A stretch of DNA of 64,000 nucleotides, taken from contig NZ_CP195790.1 in the NCBI RefSeq assembly GCF_051465645.1, forward strand, positions 4,526,001 to 4,590,000, given 5' to 3'. Below the pieces are notes generated by a model, which was not told the origin of the DNA, made no database searches, and saw nothing but the letters and a program-made list of their open reading frames with translations. The position numbers and the translations under genes are program-made. The stretch is from Planctomicrobium sp051465645 (GTDB lineage Bacteria; Planctomycetota; Planctomycetia; Planctomycetales; Planctomycetaceae). Position 1 is the stretch's first letter. Every line of letters starts with the position of its first letter. This document shows positions 16,742 to 25,951 of the stretch, one piece after another.

Positions 16742-19700
16742 TTACTTTACTCGAATTAACGTACCGTCGTCTGTGACCACAATGGGCGATCCGTCGATCA
16801 GAAGAGGACTGCCGGTCAGCCGATTTCCAGTATCGATCTGTCTTGTCACCGTTCCATCTTTTGATTGCACGAACAAAACGTGTCCATCCTGCAGGGCAAT
16901 GATCAGTTCATTATCGAGAGCTGTCACGCCCGCCACGGAGGTCTGATTCAACGGGATCGACCATTGCGTCGGAAGCCCATTCTCTGGTTTCAAGGCATGT
17001 AGTTGACGCTGGTTTTCTTCGACCAGAACCAATGACAACGCAATTACAGGCGGTCCGGTGATCGCATCGTTGAATGTTCGCTCTCCGACCGCGGCAAGGT
17101 GCTCTGCGCTGAAAAGCGAAAGCGTCTTGTCTTGTCGTGCGACTGCGATCAGTTTGTTCCCTGCCGCGAGAGGCAACTGGACTTCGTTGTTGAGTTGTAT
17201 CTGCTGTGAACTGGAAAGAGTCGGTTGTCCGTTGGAGTTGATTGACAACTGGAATAATTGGCCGGAGGACAGGATTGCCGCGGCAAAGTCTTCTGAAAGC
17301 GGCAGAACCGTGACCCATTTCGAGTCGGAAGTTTGGGGAAGTAAGAACTCCTGAACCGCGTTGGCACCAGGCAACGGGATCGCGATGATCTTCCCCTGCA
17401 GTGGAATAAGGACATGTTTCCCCAGTAGAGCCGGTGAGGTTTGTGGTGCAGAGGGGAGTGAGTGAGTCGCTTCAATCTGACCAGAGGAATTGATGAGCCA
17501 GAGTTTCGGCTCGCTTCCTCCGCAGGTCACGGCGATTCGCTGAGGGGAAAGAGTTGTCGCCAGGAGTGGCGTTGCGAGTGTATTCGGCAACGGGAGTCTG
17601 GAAACTGCCTGTGTGTTAAAGCGTTCCTTCAGCTCTGCCTGCAACGATGTGCGGAAGATAATTCCGTTATCGTTCACGCCGATAAAGTTTGAGTTGTTCA
17701 AGTTCAATGCAAGGAGCTTTCCACCAAGGACTGTTTGCCAATCGCTGGTCAACTCGTTTTGTTCAGTACGCGTGACGATGGCAGCAGCGGCGAAAGGACG
17801 GCGTCTGGTGTGAAACAATTGATTCCCGACAAAGAGCAGCGGTTGCGTGGCAATGCCTTGAGAAACTGCATCGGAATTCGCCTGTAAAACGGTGGCGGTC
17901 AACTGCAGTCGTTGCAGTGCTCCAGTTGCCATCCAGAGCTGACGATCAGGTCCGGCTCGCAGGAAGATGGGGCTCGCGATTTCGTTCTTTCCTGCCAGAA
18001 TCGGCCCCGGCGTGAGCGGTGGCTGGCCTGCATCATCCGAGATTGTGAACGTACTGACTCGTTCTCCGGAGGAAGGGACGAACAGGTCCTGCCCACGTAA
18101 AACAGGTGGATCGATGACACGTCCCTGAACTGTTTTCTGCGCAATTTCTTTGATGTGCGTCGTGTTTCCAGTTGGGGGTGTCGATGAATTCTGAAGCAAG
18201 TGCAGAGTCGATTGAGTGCTTCCATTTTCGATCACCAGGAAATAGCTGGCCATCGCAATTAAGGGAGCCTGAATCGAACCCTGAGAGTGTCCGAGGTCAA
18301 AGACTTCTGTGCATTTCAGTGGATTTAACGAGAGAAGATAAAGCGTCTCTTCCAGCCCGGAGACGAGTAGAGAATCACTGGATTCGAGTTGAACAAGACC
18401 ACTGAGTGGCTGAGAGAATTGCAGGCATTGTGTGACCTCGCCGGAATCGAGATCGACAACCCGAAGTAACCGGTCGGCTGTCGTGATGAACAGGGAGTTG
18501 TTCGACAGCAGCGGTCTGGCCGTTGGGCGTGCTTTCAACGGAAGTCGCCATTGAAGTTGACCTGACTGCGGATGCAGGCAGACTAACTCCTGATGATTGC
18601 TGTCAAAGAGCAGCGTGTGGTTTCCAGCAGGCGAATTCAACGGAAAGAATGGGGTGTTCGGACCAATGACCCGACGCCAGAGCGGCTGACCTGTCACCAA
18701 CTCCACGCCATAACAGCAATTCTGAACGACCACGGGAATTGTGCGGTTGGCAGGGACTTCATCAAGACGCTGGCGACTCTGGAAAACAAACGAGACGACC
18801 TCTATTGGCCACGGGTGATCTGTTGTTTCTGGAGATGTTGGCGAATCGACGGAGACGACATGCTGAACTTCGGTTTCCAGCATCTTCTGTAACTGCGACG
18901 CCAGTCGTTTGTCGTCTTTCAATTCAGGATAGCGAACAAGTAACTGGCGACGGAGTTGCAGCGCAGAGATGGCATTTTTCTCTGTTAACGCTGCATCAAT
19001 TTGCGTCGTCAGGTCTCGATAAATACCGTCCTTCAAAATGATGGACTCGGCTTTTCTTGCGGCAGTGTCAATCTGGATCAACGACTCGGCCGCCGGGACG
19101 TCTTTCGGGGTATATGTCGTCACCAGCTGTCTTGCTTGAGCAGAAATTTCCAGCAGGCCGCGATCGACCCGAACTCCTGCTGCGTTGGCTGCTCCCAGGG
19201 CAATGGTTCTTGCGTATTGCCAGATGTCCGCGTGAAGCGTTTCGAAGCCGGTGCGATCACGCTGTTGGGCGATGAAGTCCTGAAGGGCTTTCAAACCTTC
19301 AGAGTATTGCGTGGCACTTCCTTCGATGTGCTGGCGAATGCGTGATGCTCCGAGCCAGCGTTTCGCATCGTTTGTTAAATTGGATTTCGGGTGGCGTTCC
19401 AAAAAGCGATCGAACGCCTCCAGGCTGCCACGATAGTTCCCCTCATCATAGAGCTGCTTTGCCGCGTCAAATGCCTGTTGAGTCGTCTGGCGATTTCCAA
19501 TGGAGTAGAAAATGATGCCAGCGATAAACAGTGTGAATGCGAGTCCCCCCAATCCCAGAACAAGTGGCGAGCGGACAATATCCTCTTCGCCCGGACGGAC
19601 CCGTTGTGAATTCAATGCTTCGCGTAATCGTGGTGAAAGTCGATCATTCTCTGATGGCGATGCTTTCGCCGTGCCGCCTGTTGTGTTGGAGGCGGCGCCT

Positions 19701-20191
19701 GCTGCTGTCCCTGACGGAGTGCTGGTCGCAATTGGGCTCACGGCTGCCGGGATCTCTTCAACGATTTCGACGACTTCAATAACGTCTTCAGGTTGCGACC
19801 TTGAGCGCTTTGATCGAGCTGGCTTTGGACCTGTTGACGCGTTTCCGGCAGAAGACTCAATACTGACTTGTTTGATTGCGTCAGCAGGTTTGGACTCAGG
19901 CGTTTCATTGTCGATGAAGTAGAGATCGACAGTTCCGAATCGCAACAGGTCTCCGTGTTTCAGCTGGCTGCGCTGCACCTCAACGCCATTGACATCCAAT
20001 GGGCTCTGCATCGCAGAGACCGCTTCAAACCCGGTTTTCCCCCAACTGATTCGGCAATGCATGACATCGACCGTAGGGTCATCAATGATGATGTCATTCG
20101 AGGAATGGCGACCGATCGTGACTGGGAACTGCTTGCTCAGTTCTCGTCGTTCATTCTGCCCGTCAAGATGAAAGATGTTCAGGAATGGCAT
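16742..20191 (-). CDS. FHA domain - transmembrane - TPR - PQQ-type beta-propeller protein
   Basis: 1149 residues. An FHA domain fills about 5-95 (VTIGRHSSNDIIIDDPTVD, then HCRISW and LKHGDLLRFG), which binds phosphothreonine. A Ser/Thr/Pro-rich linker runs to about 200. One membrane segment follows at about 206-228 (LVLGLGGLAFTLFIAGIIFYSIG). Residues 232-300 look like a TolA-associated YbgF-type TPR (YDEGNYRGSLEAFDRFLERHP). From about 460 to the end there are repeated PQQ-like/WD-like propeller blades (TLLFDSNHQELVCLHPQSGQLQW; LLRVVDLDSGEV). The layout places the FHA domain in the cytoplasm and the propeller in the periplasm. It follows an ExbD gene by 65 bp. The likely role is to couple phospho-signalling to an envelope complex (inference). 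Confidence 0.85.
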   Translation of the reverse strand: MPFLNIFHLDGQNERRELSKQFPVTIGRHSSNDIIIDDPTVDVMHCRISWGKTGFEAVSAMQSPLDVNGVEVQRSQLKHGDLLRFGTVDLYFIDNETPESKPADAIKQVSIESSAGNASTGPKPARSKRSRSQPEDVIEVVEIVEEIPAAVSPIATSTPSGTAAGAASNTTGGTAKASPSENDRLSPRLREALNSQRVRPGEEDIVRSPLVLGLGGLAFTLFIAGIIFYSIGNRQTTQQAFDAAKQLYDEGNYRGSLEAFDRFLERHPKSNLTNDAKRWLGASRIRQHIEGSATQYSEGLKALQDFIAQQRDRTGFETLHADIWQYARTIALGAANAAGVRVDRGLLEISAQARQLVTTYTPKDVPAAESLIQIDTAARKAESIILKDGIYRDLTTQIDAALTEKNAISALQLRRQLLVRYPELKDDKRLASQLQKMLETEVQHVVSVDSPTSPETTDHPWPIEVVSFVFQSRQRLDEVPANRTIPVVVQNCCYGVELVTGQPLWRRVIGPNTPFFPLNSPAGNHTLLFDSNHQELVCLHPQSGQLQWRLPLKARPTARPLLSNNSLFITTADRLLRVVDLDSGEVTQCLQFSQPLSGLVQLESSDSLLVSGLEETLYLLSLNPLKCTEVFDLGHSQGSIQAPLIAMASYFLVIENGSTQSTLHLLQNSSTPPTGNTTHIKEIAQKTVQGRVIDPPVLRGQDLFVPSSGERVSTFTISDDAGQPPLTPGPILAGKNEIASPIFLRAGPDRQLWMATGALQRLQLTATVLQANSDAVSQGIATQPLLFVGNQLFHTRRRPFAAAAIVTRTEQNELTSDWQTVLGGKLLALNLNNSNFIGVNDNGIIFRTSLQAELKERFNTQAVSRLPLPNTLATPLLATTLSPQRIAVTCGGSEPKLWLINSSGQIEATHSLPSAPQTSPALLGKHVLIPLQGKIIAIPLPGANAVQEFLLPQTSDSKWVTVLPLSEDFAAAILSSGQLFQLSINSNGQPTLSSSQQIQLNNEVQLPLAAGNKLIAVARQDKTLSLFSAEHLAAVGERTFNDAITGPPVIALSLVLVEENQRQLHALKPENGLPTQWSIPLNQTSVAGVTALDNELIIALQDGHVLFVQSKDGTVTRQIDTGNRLTGSPLLIDGSPIVVTDDGTLIRVK

Positions 20192-20256
20192 TGATACATC
20201 TGGTGAGGAGGTCGTTCCGAGTAAACTCTTTGGGAAGTGAAGTGGGTTTGAATTGT

Positions 20257-20976
20257 TTAATTCGCTGCCGTGGATGTCCGACGAATACGTTGCATTTCCA
20301 CTGACAGACCGGCGTCCATGACTGTTACGACCGTTCCATGTTTTGCCTGAGGATGTGCCTCAATAACCATATCGCGTGTGTTCCGCGTCTGAATCTGTGC
20401 TGTTAGCACATCACGCAAATCACTGATGCCGGAAACCTGGACCTGATCGACGGTGATGATGTCGTTTTCATCAATCTGCACAACAATCGAATCGTTCTGT
20501 GGCTCGTCGGAGGATTCCACACGGCCGATTCCGTCTCCCTCGGCTTCCGGCGGAGTTGTTTCCAGTGATTTCTGCGTCGCGAATGAGGCAGTGATCATGA
20601 AGAAGATGAGCAGCAGCATCACAACGTCGACCATCGGCGTCATGTCCATCGGCTGGTGTGGAAGCTGGCTGCGCTTCAGCTCGAATCCTTCGTCGTCTTC
20701 GTCTTCATCCTCGTCATGATCCACTGATGAAAACGATGCTGTCGGTTTTGGCCGATTCGTGAGCCAGTTCTTGTCTTCTCCAACGACCAACCCATGAGCG
20801 GACTCCGTGGTGCTCGTGGATTGTGCGGGAGGAGCCGACTGAAATCCAACCGCTTCCGATTCGACGGGCACCAGAGTTCGCTGGACGCACTGGGGGCATG
20901 TCACCATTTCACCAGATTTTCGCTGGGAGATGCTGAGGAATTGTCCGCAGTGGGTACAGTGAAACTGAATCGGCAT
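20257..20976 (-). CDS. ExbD/TolR-type protein with N-terminal zinc ribbon
   Basis: 239 residues. Residues 1-35 carry CTHCG ... CPQCV, two CxxC pairs spaced like a rubredoxin/zinc-ribbon knuckle. An acidic linker of about 90 residues follows, then the ExbD/TolR core: MDMTPMVDVVMLLLIFFMITASF (one membrane helix with the proton-pathway Asp in MVD) and a periplasmic domain of about 100 residues with SIVVQIDENDIITVD and VIEAHPQAKHGTVVTVMDA. ExbD partners with ExbB to convert proton flow into work at the outer membrane. The cytoplasmic zinc ribbon is not part of textbook ExbD and may regulate or anchor the complex (inference). Second ExbD of the cluster. Confidence 0.9.
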   Translation of the reverse strand: MPIQFHCTHCGQFLSISQRKSGEMVTCPQCVQRTLVPVESEAVGFQSAPPAQSTSTTESAHGLVVGEDKNWLTNRPKPTASFSSVDHDEDEDEDDEGFELKRSQLPHQPMDMTPMVDVVMLLLIFFMITASFATQKSLETTPPEAEGDGIGRVESSDEPQNDSIVVQIDENDIITVDQVQVSGISDLRDVLTAQIQTRNTRDMVIEAHPQAKHGTVVTVMDAGLSVEMQRIRRTSTAAN

Positions 20977-21067
20977 GAAACACTCAGGAGACCTGCGTTG
21001 AGATTGGTTCGCTTATAAAAGATGAAGTTGTTGATTCAGAATCTTCTGATGGGGAAGTGCTGTCAGG

Positions 21068-21514
21068 TTAATCCGGCCGGTCGATCACTCCGAGATAGAA
21101 CTTGAGATCGGGATCGACCTCGGCAATGACTTTGGAAACCTCTTCGACAAACCCAGAGGGAATGTTTCGATCGGCCTTGATGATGACGTTCGTCCGTCCT
21201 TCATTGATTCCCGTTCTGATAAAACTTCTCAGCGAGTCGTAGTCGACAGGGCCATTTTCCTGACGTCCACTGGAGAGGTAGATTTCCGGGGAGTCATCCG
21301 TTTGATAGACGTTGATAACCAGAGACTGATCGACCGCGATCTCTTTTCCGTGTTTTGCAGCCGGAACCTGTAATGTGCTCGATTCCTGCAGCTTGGATGT
21401 GATCATGAAGAAAATGAGCAACAACATCACAATGTCGATCATTGCGGTGATGTTGATTTCATCATCCTCTTCAGGAGGATCACGATGTCGTTTGCTGCTA
21501 AACACGTATAGCAA
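21068..21514 (-). CDS. ExbD/TolR-type biopolymer transport protein
   Basis: About 148 residues, normal for the family. A short cytoplasmic tail precedes the helix INITAMIDIVMLLLIFFMITS, which carries the family's essential Asp (MID), followed by a periplasmic domain (SLVINVYQTD; NVIIKADRNIP). The frame opens at a TTG at 21512-21514; the GTG at 21505-21507 is an equally possible start, as the upstream AAGAGAA is a weak site for either. It sits between the ExbB gene (54 bp) and the zinc-ribbon ExbD gene (91 bp). Expected to form a heteromeric plug in an ExbB pentamer in the inner membrane (established for the family). Confidence 0.9.
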   Translation of the reverse strand: MLYVFSSKRHRDPPEEDDEINITAMIDIVMLLLIFFMITSKLQESSTLQVPAAKHGKEIAVDQSLVINVYQTDDSPEIYLSSGRQENGPVDYDSLRSFIRTGINEGRTNVIIKADRNIPSGFVEEVSKVIAEVDPDLKFYLGVIDRPD

Positions 21515-21568
21515 GTTCTCTTGTTAATGACCGTTATTTGATAAGTGCAATGATAATAAGTGTGAATG

Positions 21569-22207
21569 TTATTTTATCGCTTTGTCGAAGTGGTACAGGA
21601 ACTCGCTGAGTTGTTCCTGAACGCTGTCTGTCAGTTTGCTTTTTCTGACATGCACAGCGGCCGCGACGACTGACATGGAAACCGCAATAAACAGCCCGAG
21701 CGCTGTGGCGTACAGTGCGATACTGATTTTCTCGGCAAGCAGTAAAGCATCCACTCCGCCGGTGTTTCCTGCGAGGGTGGCAAAGGCCCGAATCATTCCG
21801 GTCGTCGTCCCGAGAAGTCCCAGCATCGGAGCGACTTTGACGATTGTTAAAATCCAGGCCGCCCGATAATCGAGATCGGCGATGACGTCACGTTCGTATT
21901 TTTCCCCCAGAAGTTGTCTGAGCTTGTTAATTCCGCGATCACGGTAAGCGAGTGCGACAAGAATGAGTTGCGGTGTCGCCTTACTCCAATAAGGAGGGGA
22001 ATCGCATATGTCAGCGATTCCATCGAAGTCTCGCTGTTCGAGTCGGGATTGAATCGAGTCCAGAAAGTCTTTGGCTTTTTTGGGACTGGAAAATGACTTC
22101 TGAGCGATCTTGCGGTAGATCAGGATTGCACAGAACGTTCCGTATAACCCGGCGAGAACCTGCATGCCATAAATGGCCGGTTCAGCCACTTCCATCAACC
22201 ATTCCAT
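21569..22207 (-). CDS. ExbB/TolQ/MotA-family proton channel protein
   Basis: 212 residues with three hydrophobic segments: about 12-31, 115-140 and 155-185. The middle part carries the family signature VAPMLGLLGTTTGMIRAF, and the last segment has IALYATALGLFIAVSM, both lining the channel in ExbB/TolQ. It gives the stator of a proton-driven motor together with ExbD. ATG start at 22205-22207. It is the second gene of the eight-gene minus-strand run and lies 119 bp after the membrane-anchored protein gene. Confidence 0.92.
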   Translation of the reverse strand: MEWLMEVAEPAIYGMQVLAGLYGTFCAILIYRKIAQKSFSSPKKAKDFLDSIQSRLEQRDFDGIADICDSPPYWSKATPQLILVALAYRDRGINKLRQLLGEKYERDVIADLDYRAAWILTIVKVAPMLGLLGTTTGMIRAFATLAGNTGGVDALLLAEKISIALYATALGLFIAVSMSVVAAAVHVRKSKLTDSVQEQLSEFLYHFDKAIK

Positions 22208-22326
22208 TGATGTCGCTCTTCTCTTGCGGATCTCACTGAAGTCGGATGTTCCGGCGGCGAAAGTCTACTTTTGCAAACAGAGGGCCGAATTTACGCCACA
22301 AATGTTCAACGCTTTGGATTCTGAAT

Positions 22327-23295
22327 TTACCGTCGAATGTCGGTCTGGCGAATGACTGAAAATTCGAAGCCTGATCCTTTGGGGACAACGCCGAAATACG
22401 TGCGTTGAATCTCGATCGGCTTCCGCCCTGCAAAGTTGATTTCCTGTTGAAGCAACATTTGTTCAGTCTGCTGGGGATAAAAATGAAAAATTAACGCGTT
22501 GGATGCGTCAATATTTGCTTTCTTGAACAGGTTCAAATCCGCTTCTTTACGCGAACCTCCCTGCCATGTCATGTATAAACGCGACTCCTGGCCACCTGTC
22601 ATCACTGTTCGTGCGTCCGGAACAGAATTTTTTAACTGTTTCAGGTAGATCAGCTTCCCGTCCGGAAACAGAGCTCCGAGTTCGATCCCGAAAAAGTCGA
22701 GCTGGTTTGCATAATGATCGAGAGAAACTTCGTCTGCGAAGCGAATGAACCAGCGCTGGTCGTTTGGAATGCCTCCGCCGCCTGGCCCCGGCCCATTTCC
22801 CAGTCCGCGGCGACGTCCAGTTCCAATGGAACTCCCCGGCTGCCCCCCGGCACCACTGGTTTCGCCCGTCTGACTCATGAGCGTGTCGTTGGCCTGGCGT
22901 GCTCCAAATTCGGCCACAGCAGCGACGGAGTCGGAGGCTTGCATCTGCAGTACTTCGACGGAACTGTCGACGGAAACCTCGTTGACCTGAGCATCAACAG
23001 GGGAAGCATCATCGCTCGGGTCAGCCGGAGAATCGACCTGAAGAGATTCACCGGGTATTCCGTCCGGAACACCGCCTCGACCTGTCATCATTTCCAGAGG
23101 GACGAGAATCTCTGGTCGTGGCGGACGAGATGAAGACCACCAGCTGAAAACGACTGCGACGACAATTCCGAGACCCAGTACAACGGCAATCATGCCTGCA
23201 CTGATTCTGTCATACGGATTGACTCGCATTTGCGGTGGACGAATCGATCGTCCCTGCGGAGCGGGTCGAACAGGTGGAGTTTGCGGACTGGGCAT
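22327..23295 (-). CDS. Membrane-anchored periplasmic protein, first gene of the ExbB/ExbD operon
   Basis: 322 residues. A Pro/Arg-rich cytoplasmic tail (about 1-30), one membrane helix (about 34-52, GMIAVVLGLGIVVAVVFSW), then an acidic and Gly-rich linker to about 175 (including GNGPGPGGGG). The globular C-terminal domain starts at DQRWFIRF and contains YLKQLKNSVPDARTV. The topology (short tail, one helix, long flexible linker, periplasmic domain) is that of TonB/TolA energy transducers, but I see no TonB sequence signature. By position and topology it could be the transducer that ExbB/ExbD drive (inference). ATG start; the 183 bp between it and the divergent ligase gene hold the operon promoter. 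Confidence 0.75.
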   Translation of the reverse strand: MPSPQTPPVRPAPQGRSIRPPQMRVNPYDRISAGMIAVVLGLGIVVAVVFSWWSSSRPPRPEILVPLEMMTGRGGVPDGIPGESLQVDSPADPSDDASPVDAQVNEVSVDSSVEVLQMQASDSVAAVAEFGARQANDTLMSQTGETSGAGGQPGSSIGTGRRRGLGNGPGPGGGGIPNDQRWFIRFADEVSLDHYANQLDFFGIELGALFPDGKLIYLKQLKNSVPDARTVMTGGQESRLYMTWQGGSRKEADLNLFKKANIDASNALIFHFYPQQTEQMLLQQEINFAGRKPIEIQRTYFGVVPKGSGFEFSVIRQTDIRR

Positions 23296-23478
23296 GAACT
23301 GCCGTATCCGTTAGGTGTGACCGTGAGAATTGTGCGACGCAACCTGATGCTATTCCTCACCACCGGGAGAGTCAAACGAGCCTGTATGATCGGTGCCGCC
23401 GCCACTGCGGAGAAATCATTGATTCGCGGGCGTGTGAAGTTGCGATGAAGGGGAGGCAAATCTTCACTTGGAGAGATT

Positions 23479-24474
23479 ATGGCTGTTTCCCGGCCGGCTC
23501 CGTGGTCAAATATCGCGCATTTTTCACGTGTGGCTGTGCTCGCTGGCGGAACTTCCGCTGAACGCGACATCAGTTTGCAGTCGGGGTGCAATGTCGTTCA
23601 GGCATTGCGTCAATCCGGTCTGCATGTGGAAGAAATCGATCCACGGGACGAGTCGTTCGAAGCGGCTGAGTTGCAGCAATTCGATCTGATCTTTCTTGCA
23701 CTTCACGGACTCGCACCTCACGCAGTCTGCGGGAAAGAAGGCCGGATTCAGAAACAGCTCGATCAGTCAGGGATTGCTTATACCGGAAGCAATGCCGCTG
23801 CATCGGCTCGCTCGTTCCATACGCTCGATGCCAAGAGACGATTTCTTTCTTCACGTTTGCCGACCCCGGAGTATGCACTGGTGTCGCAATCGGTCACGTT
23901 AAGTGCCGCTGCGACTCTCGGAAACTTCGTTGGGTATCCGTTGGTGGTGAAACCTGAAACGCAATGTTCCAGTCTTGGAGCTTCCTTAGTGCGTTCACCT
24001 GCGGAACTCGGGCCAGCCATTGATCGAGCTCGTCAGTTTCATCAATGCGTTTTCCTGGAACGGGTCATTACCGGCGAGAAATGGACGATTCCAGTGCTTG
24101 ATGAAATGGCCCTTCCGCCACTTCGCATCACGTCATTGGATTCGTCCATTCCGGCCGGCAGTGATCAAAACGAATCGACCCAGTACGACAGCGTCTGCGA
24201 TCGTGATCACCTGTTGGTTTCACGCTCGCAGCAACTGGCAGTGAAGGCCGTGAGGGCCCTGGGCTGTCGTGGGTTGTCTTGTGTCGAAATCCAGCTTGAC
24301 GAAGGTGGTCAGCCATGGTTGCTGCAAGTCGACACGACTCCTGATCTGGCACCTGGGAGTATTGTTTCCCGGTCATCCGCAGCGATGGGCTGGTCCATGT
24401 CACGTCTCTGCCTGGAAATCATGGCATCGGTGCGAACGAATCATTCGCAGCTGGATCGCCTGCGTGCGTCATAG
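23479..24474 (+). CDS. D-alanine-D-alanine ligase-like ATP-grasp protein
   Basis: 331 residues. The N-terminal Ddl signature VAVLAGGTSAERDISLQSG (about 18-36) and the second signature LALHGLAP...EGRIQKQLDQ...AYTGS are recognisable. YPLVVKPETQCSSLGASLV is the ATP-grasp Lys/Ser-loop region. Ddl joins two D-alanines for peptidoglycan stem peptides. Two canonical sites differ: the usual GEDG after the HG motif reads CGKEG, and the metal-binding E-x-N-T-x-P-G-M-T near the C-terminus reads QVDTTPDLAPGS, losing the Glu and Asn. It may be a divergent ligase with another amino-acid substrate or a weak Ddl. ATG with GGAGAG 4 nt upstream. Confidence 0.75.
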   Translation: MAVSRPAPWSNIAHFSRVAVLAGGTSAERDISLQSGCNVVQALRQSGLHVEEIDPRDESFEAAELQQFDLIFLALHGLAPHAVCGKEGRIQKQLDQSGIAYTGSNAAASARSFHTLDAKRRFLSSRLPTPEYALVSQSVTLSAAATLGNFVGYPLVVKPETQCSSLGASLVRSPAELGPAIDRARQFHQCVFLERVITGEKWTIPVLDEMALPPLRITSLDSSIPAGSDQNESTQYDSVCDRDHLLVSRSQQLAVKAVRALGCRGLSCVEIQLDEGGQPWLLQVDTTPDLAPGSIVSRSSAAMGWSMSRLCLEIMASVRTNHSQLDRLRAS

Positions 24475-24575
24475 CTCTGGAAGATGAGGGGCGTGGGCGT
24501 GCGTGCGAGACACATGTGGTCGAGGAACCTGTAATTCAGTAGACTCCCTGTAGGCAGAATTTCAGGGAGGAACTT

Positions 24576-25793
24576 GTGGCGAAACGCCGTGGACGAATTG
24601 CGAATACAGAGCAACTGCCGCGGCTGTTTCCGGTCAGTCGATATGCCTCGTTACTCAGTGAGACTCATGTTGTTCCACTGACTGGCAATCGACGCGAGAT
24701 CCGCCAGCTGCTGCGTGACCGTTGCCCGGATCAGCCCGGCGTGTATGGACTTGTCGATTCGTCGAATCAGTTGGTCTATGTCGGCATGTCACGTTCGTTG
24801 CGGCGACGTGTGCAATTCTATTTCGGAAACTCGACTCGACGACGAAAAGAATCCCGGTTGGGACGTCGGGCTCAGTCTTTAATCTGGCAGCCAGCTGCGC
24901 ATACTCTGGTCGCGGCATTGCGTGAGCGGGAACTCATTCAGTCGGTGAGGCCCATCTATAATCTGCAGGGACGCCCCAGTCGCATTCTCTGGGGATACGT
25001 TGTCCAGACAGGCGATCCTGCTCCGACGTTCTCACTCCAGCGTGAAATTCCCAAATCACATGATGGAGTCTGGGGACCTGTTCCGTTGACCTCATTTCAG
25101 CGTTCAACGGTCGAGCAGTTGAACTTCCAGTTTCAGTTGCGTGACTGTCCTTCAACGACGCCGTTTCCGTTTTCCAGAACAAAGTCCACGGCGTCATCGG
25201 AAGTCTCGCCTGCATTCTCTCCCTGCTTGCGTGCCGATCTGAAAACGTGTCTTGCTCCATGTATCGGAAGCTGCTCAAAACGTGCCTATGACAGCGCAGT
25301 GAAGACCGCCAGACAATTCCTCGATGGGAATTCAGAGCCCTGTTTCGACTCGCTGACAGGCGCGATGAAAACGGCTGCAGCGGCTCATCAATTTGAACGA
25401 GCGGCGATGCTGCGGGACCGGTTACAGGCGTTTCGTAATATTGATCAAGTTCTGAAACGCTTCCATTCCTGGTCGAGTCGGGCGAATTTTGTTTACCCGA
25501 TCGAGTCTCAACTCGATGGAAAGACCTGGTGGATGGTCTTCAGCCGAGGCGTATTCGTTGAAGCCGTTCCGGTTCCACGAGACGCAGCCGGAAAGAAACA
25601 GATGCTGCAGTTACTGGATCGGCTCATTGATTCCAGTAACGGAAAGTCGGCCCCGAGAACCTTGACCACTGCACACGAATTTTCTGCTTCTCGGCTGCTG
25701 CATCGCTGGTTTCGCCTGCACTCTGACCAGCAACGACTCCTGATTTCCCTGACCAGAGCCCGGGCGAGATGCCGGAGACGAGGTAAGGCTTGA
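24576..25793 (+). CDS. Short UvrC-like GIY-YIG nuclease-family protein
   Basis: 405 residues from a GTG with a perfect AGGGAGG site 5 nt upstream. A GIY-YIG domain occupies about 50-135 (PGVYGLVDSSNQLVYVGMS, RRRVQFYF, a conserved Glu in ALRERELIQSVRPIYN). A UvrC-type Cys cluster follows at about 220-240 (PCLRADLKTCLAPCIGSC), then a UVR motif (AAHQFERAAMLRDRLQAF, about 265-285) of the kind that binds UvrB. The RNase-H-like endonuclease half and the HhH domains of full UvrC are absent, so only the 3'-side incision chemistry would remain, as in Cho. The Cys cluster and UVR motif set it apart from Cho, which has fewer of these parts. Probably an accessory nucleotide-excision-repair nuclease. Confidence 0.8.
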   Translation: MAKRRGRIANTEQLPRLFPVSRYASLLSETHVVPLTGNRREIRQLLRDRCPDQPGVYGLVDSSNQLVYVGMSRSLRRRVQFYFGNSTRRRKESRLGRRAQSLIWQPAAHTLVAALRERELIQSVRPIYNLQGRPSRILWGYVVQTGDPAPTFSLQREIPKSHDGVWGPVPLTSFQRSTVEQLNFQFQLRDCPSTTPFPFSRTKSTASSEVSPAFSPCLRADLKTCLAPCIGSCSKRAYDSAVKTARQFLDGNSEPCFDSLTGAMKTAAAAHQFERAAMLRDRLQAFRNIDQVLKRFHSWSSRANFVYPIESQLDGKTWWMVFSRGVFVEAVPVPRDAAGKKQMLQLLDRLIDSSNGKSAPRTLTTAHEFSASRLLHRWFRLHSDQQRLLISLTRARARCRRRGKA

Positions 25794-25951
25794 TTCCGTT
25801 TGAACAATTGGAAGCGACGGGGAAGGGATTGGGTTGTTGGCGAACTGATTTGTATTACGTTATTTTGGAGGGAGCGGTCCCGATCAGGGAATGCTTCCCG
25901 GCTTGAAATTTCCGTTGTTTATTCCGTTCATCGTTCAATCTGAGCGTCTCC

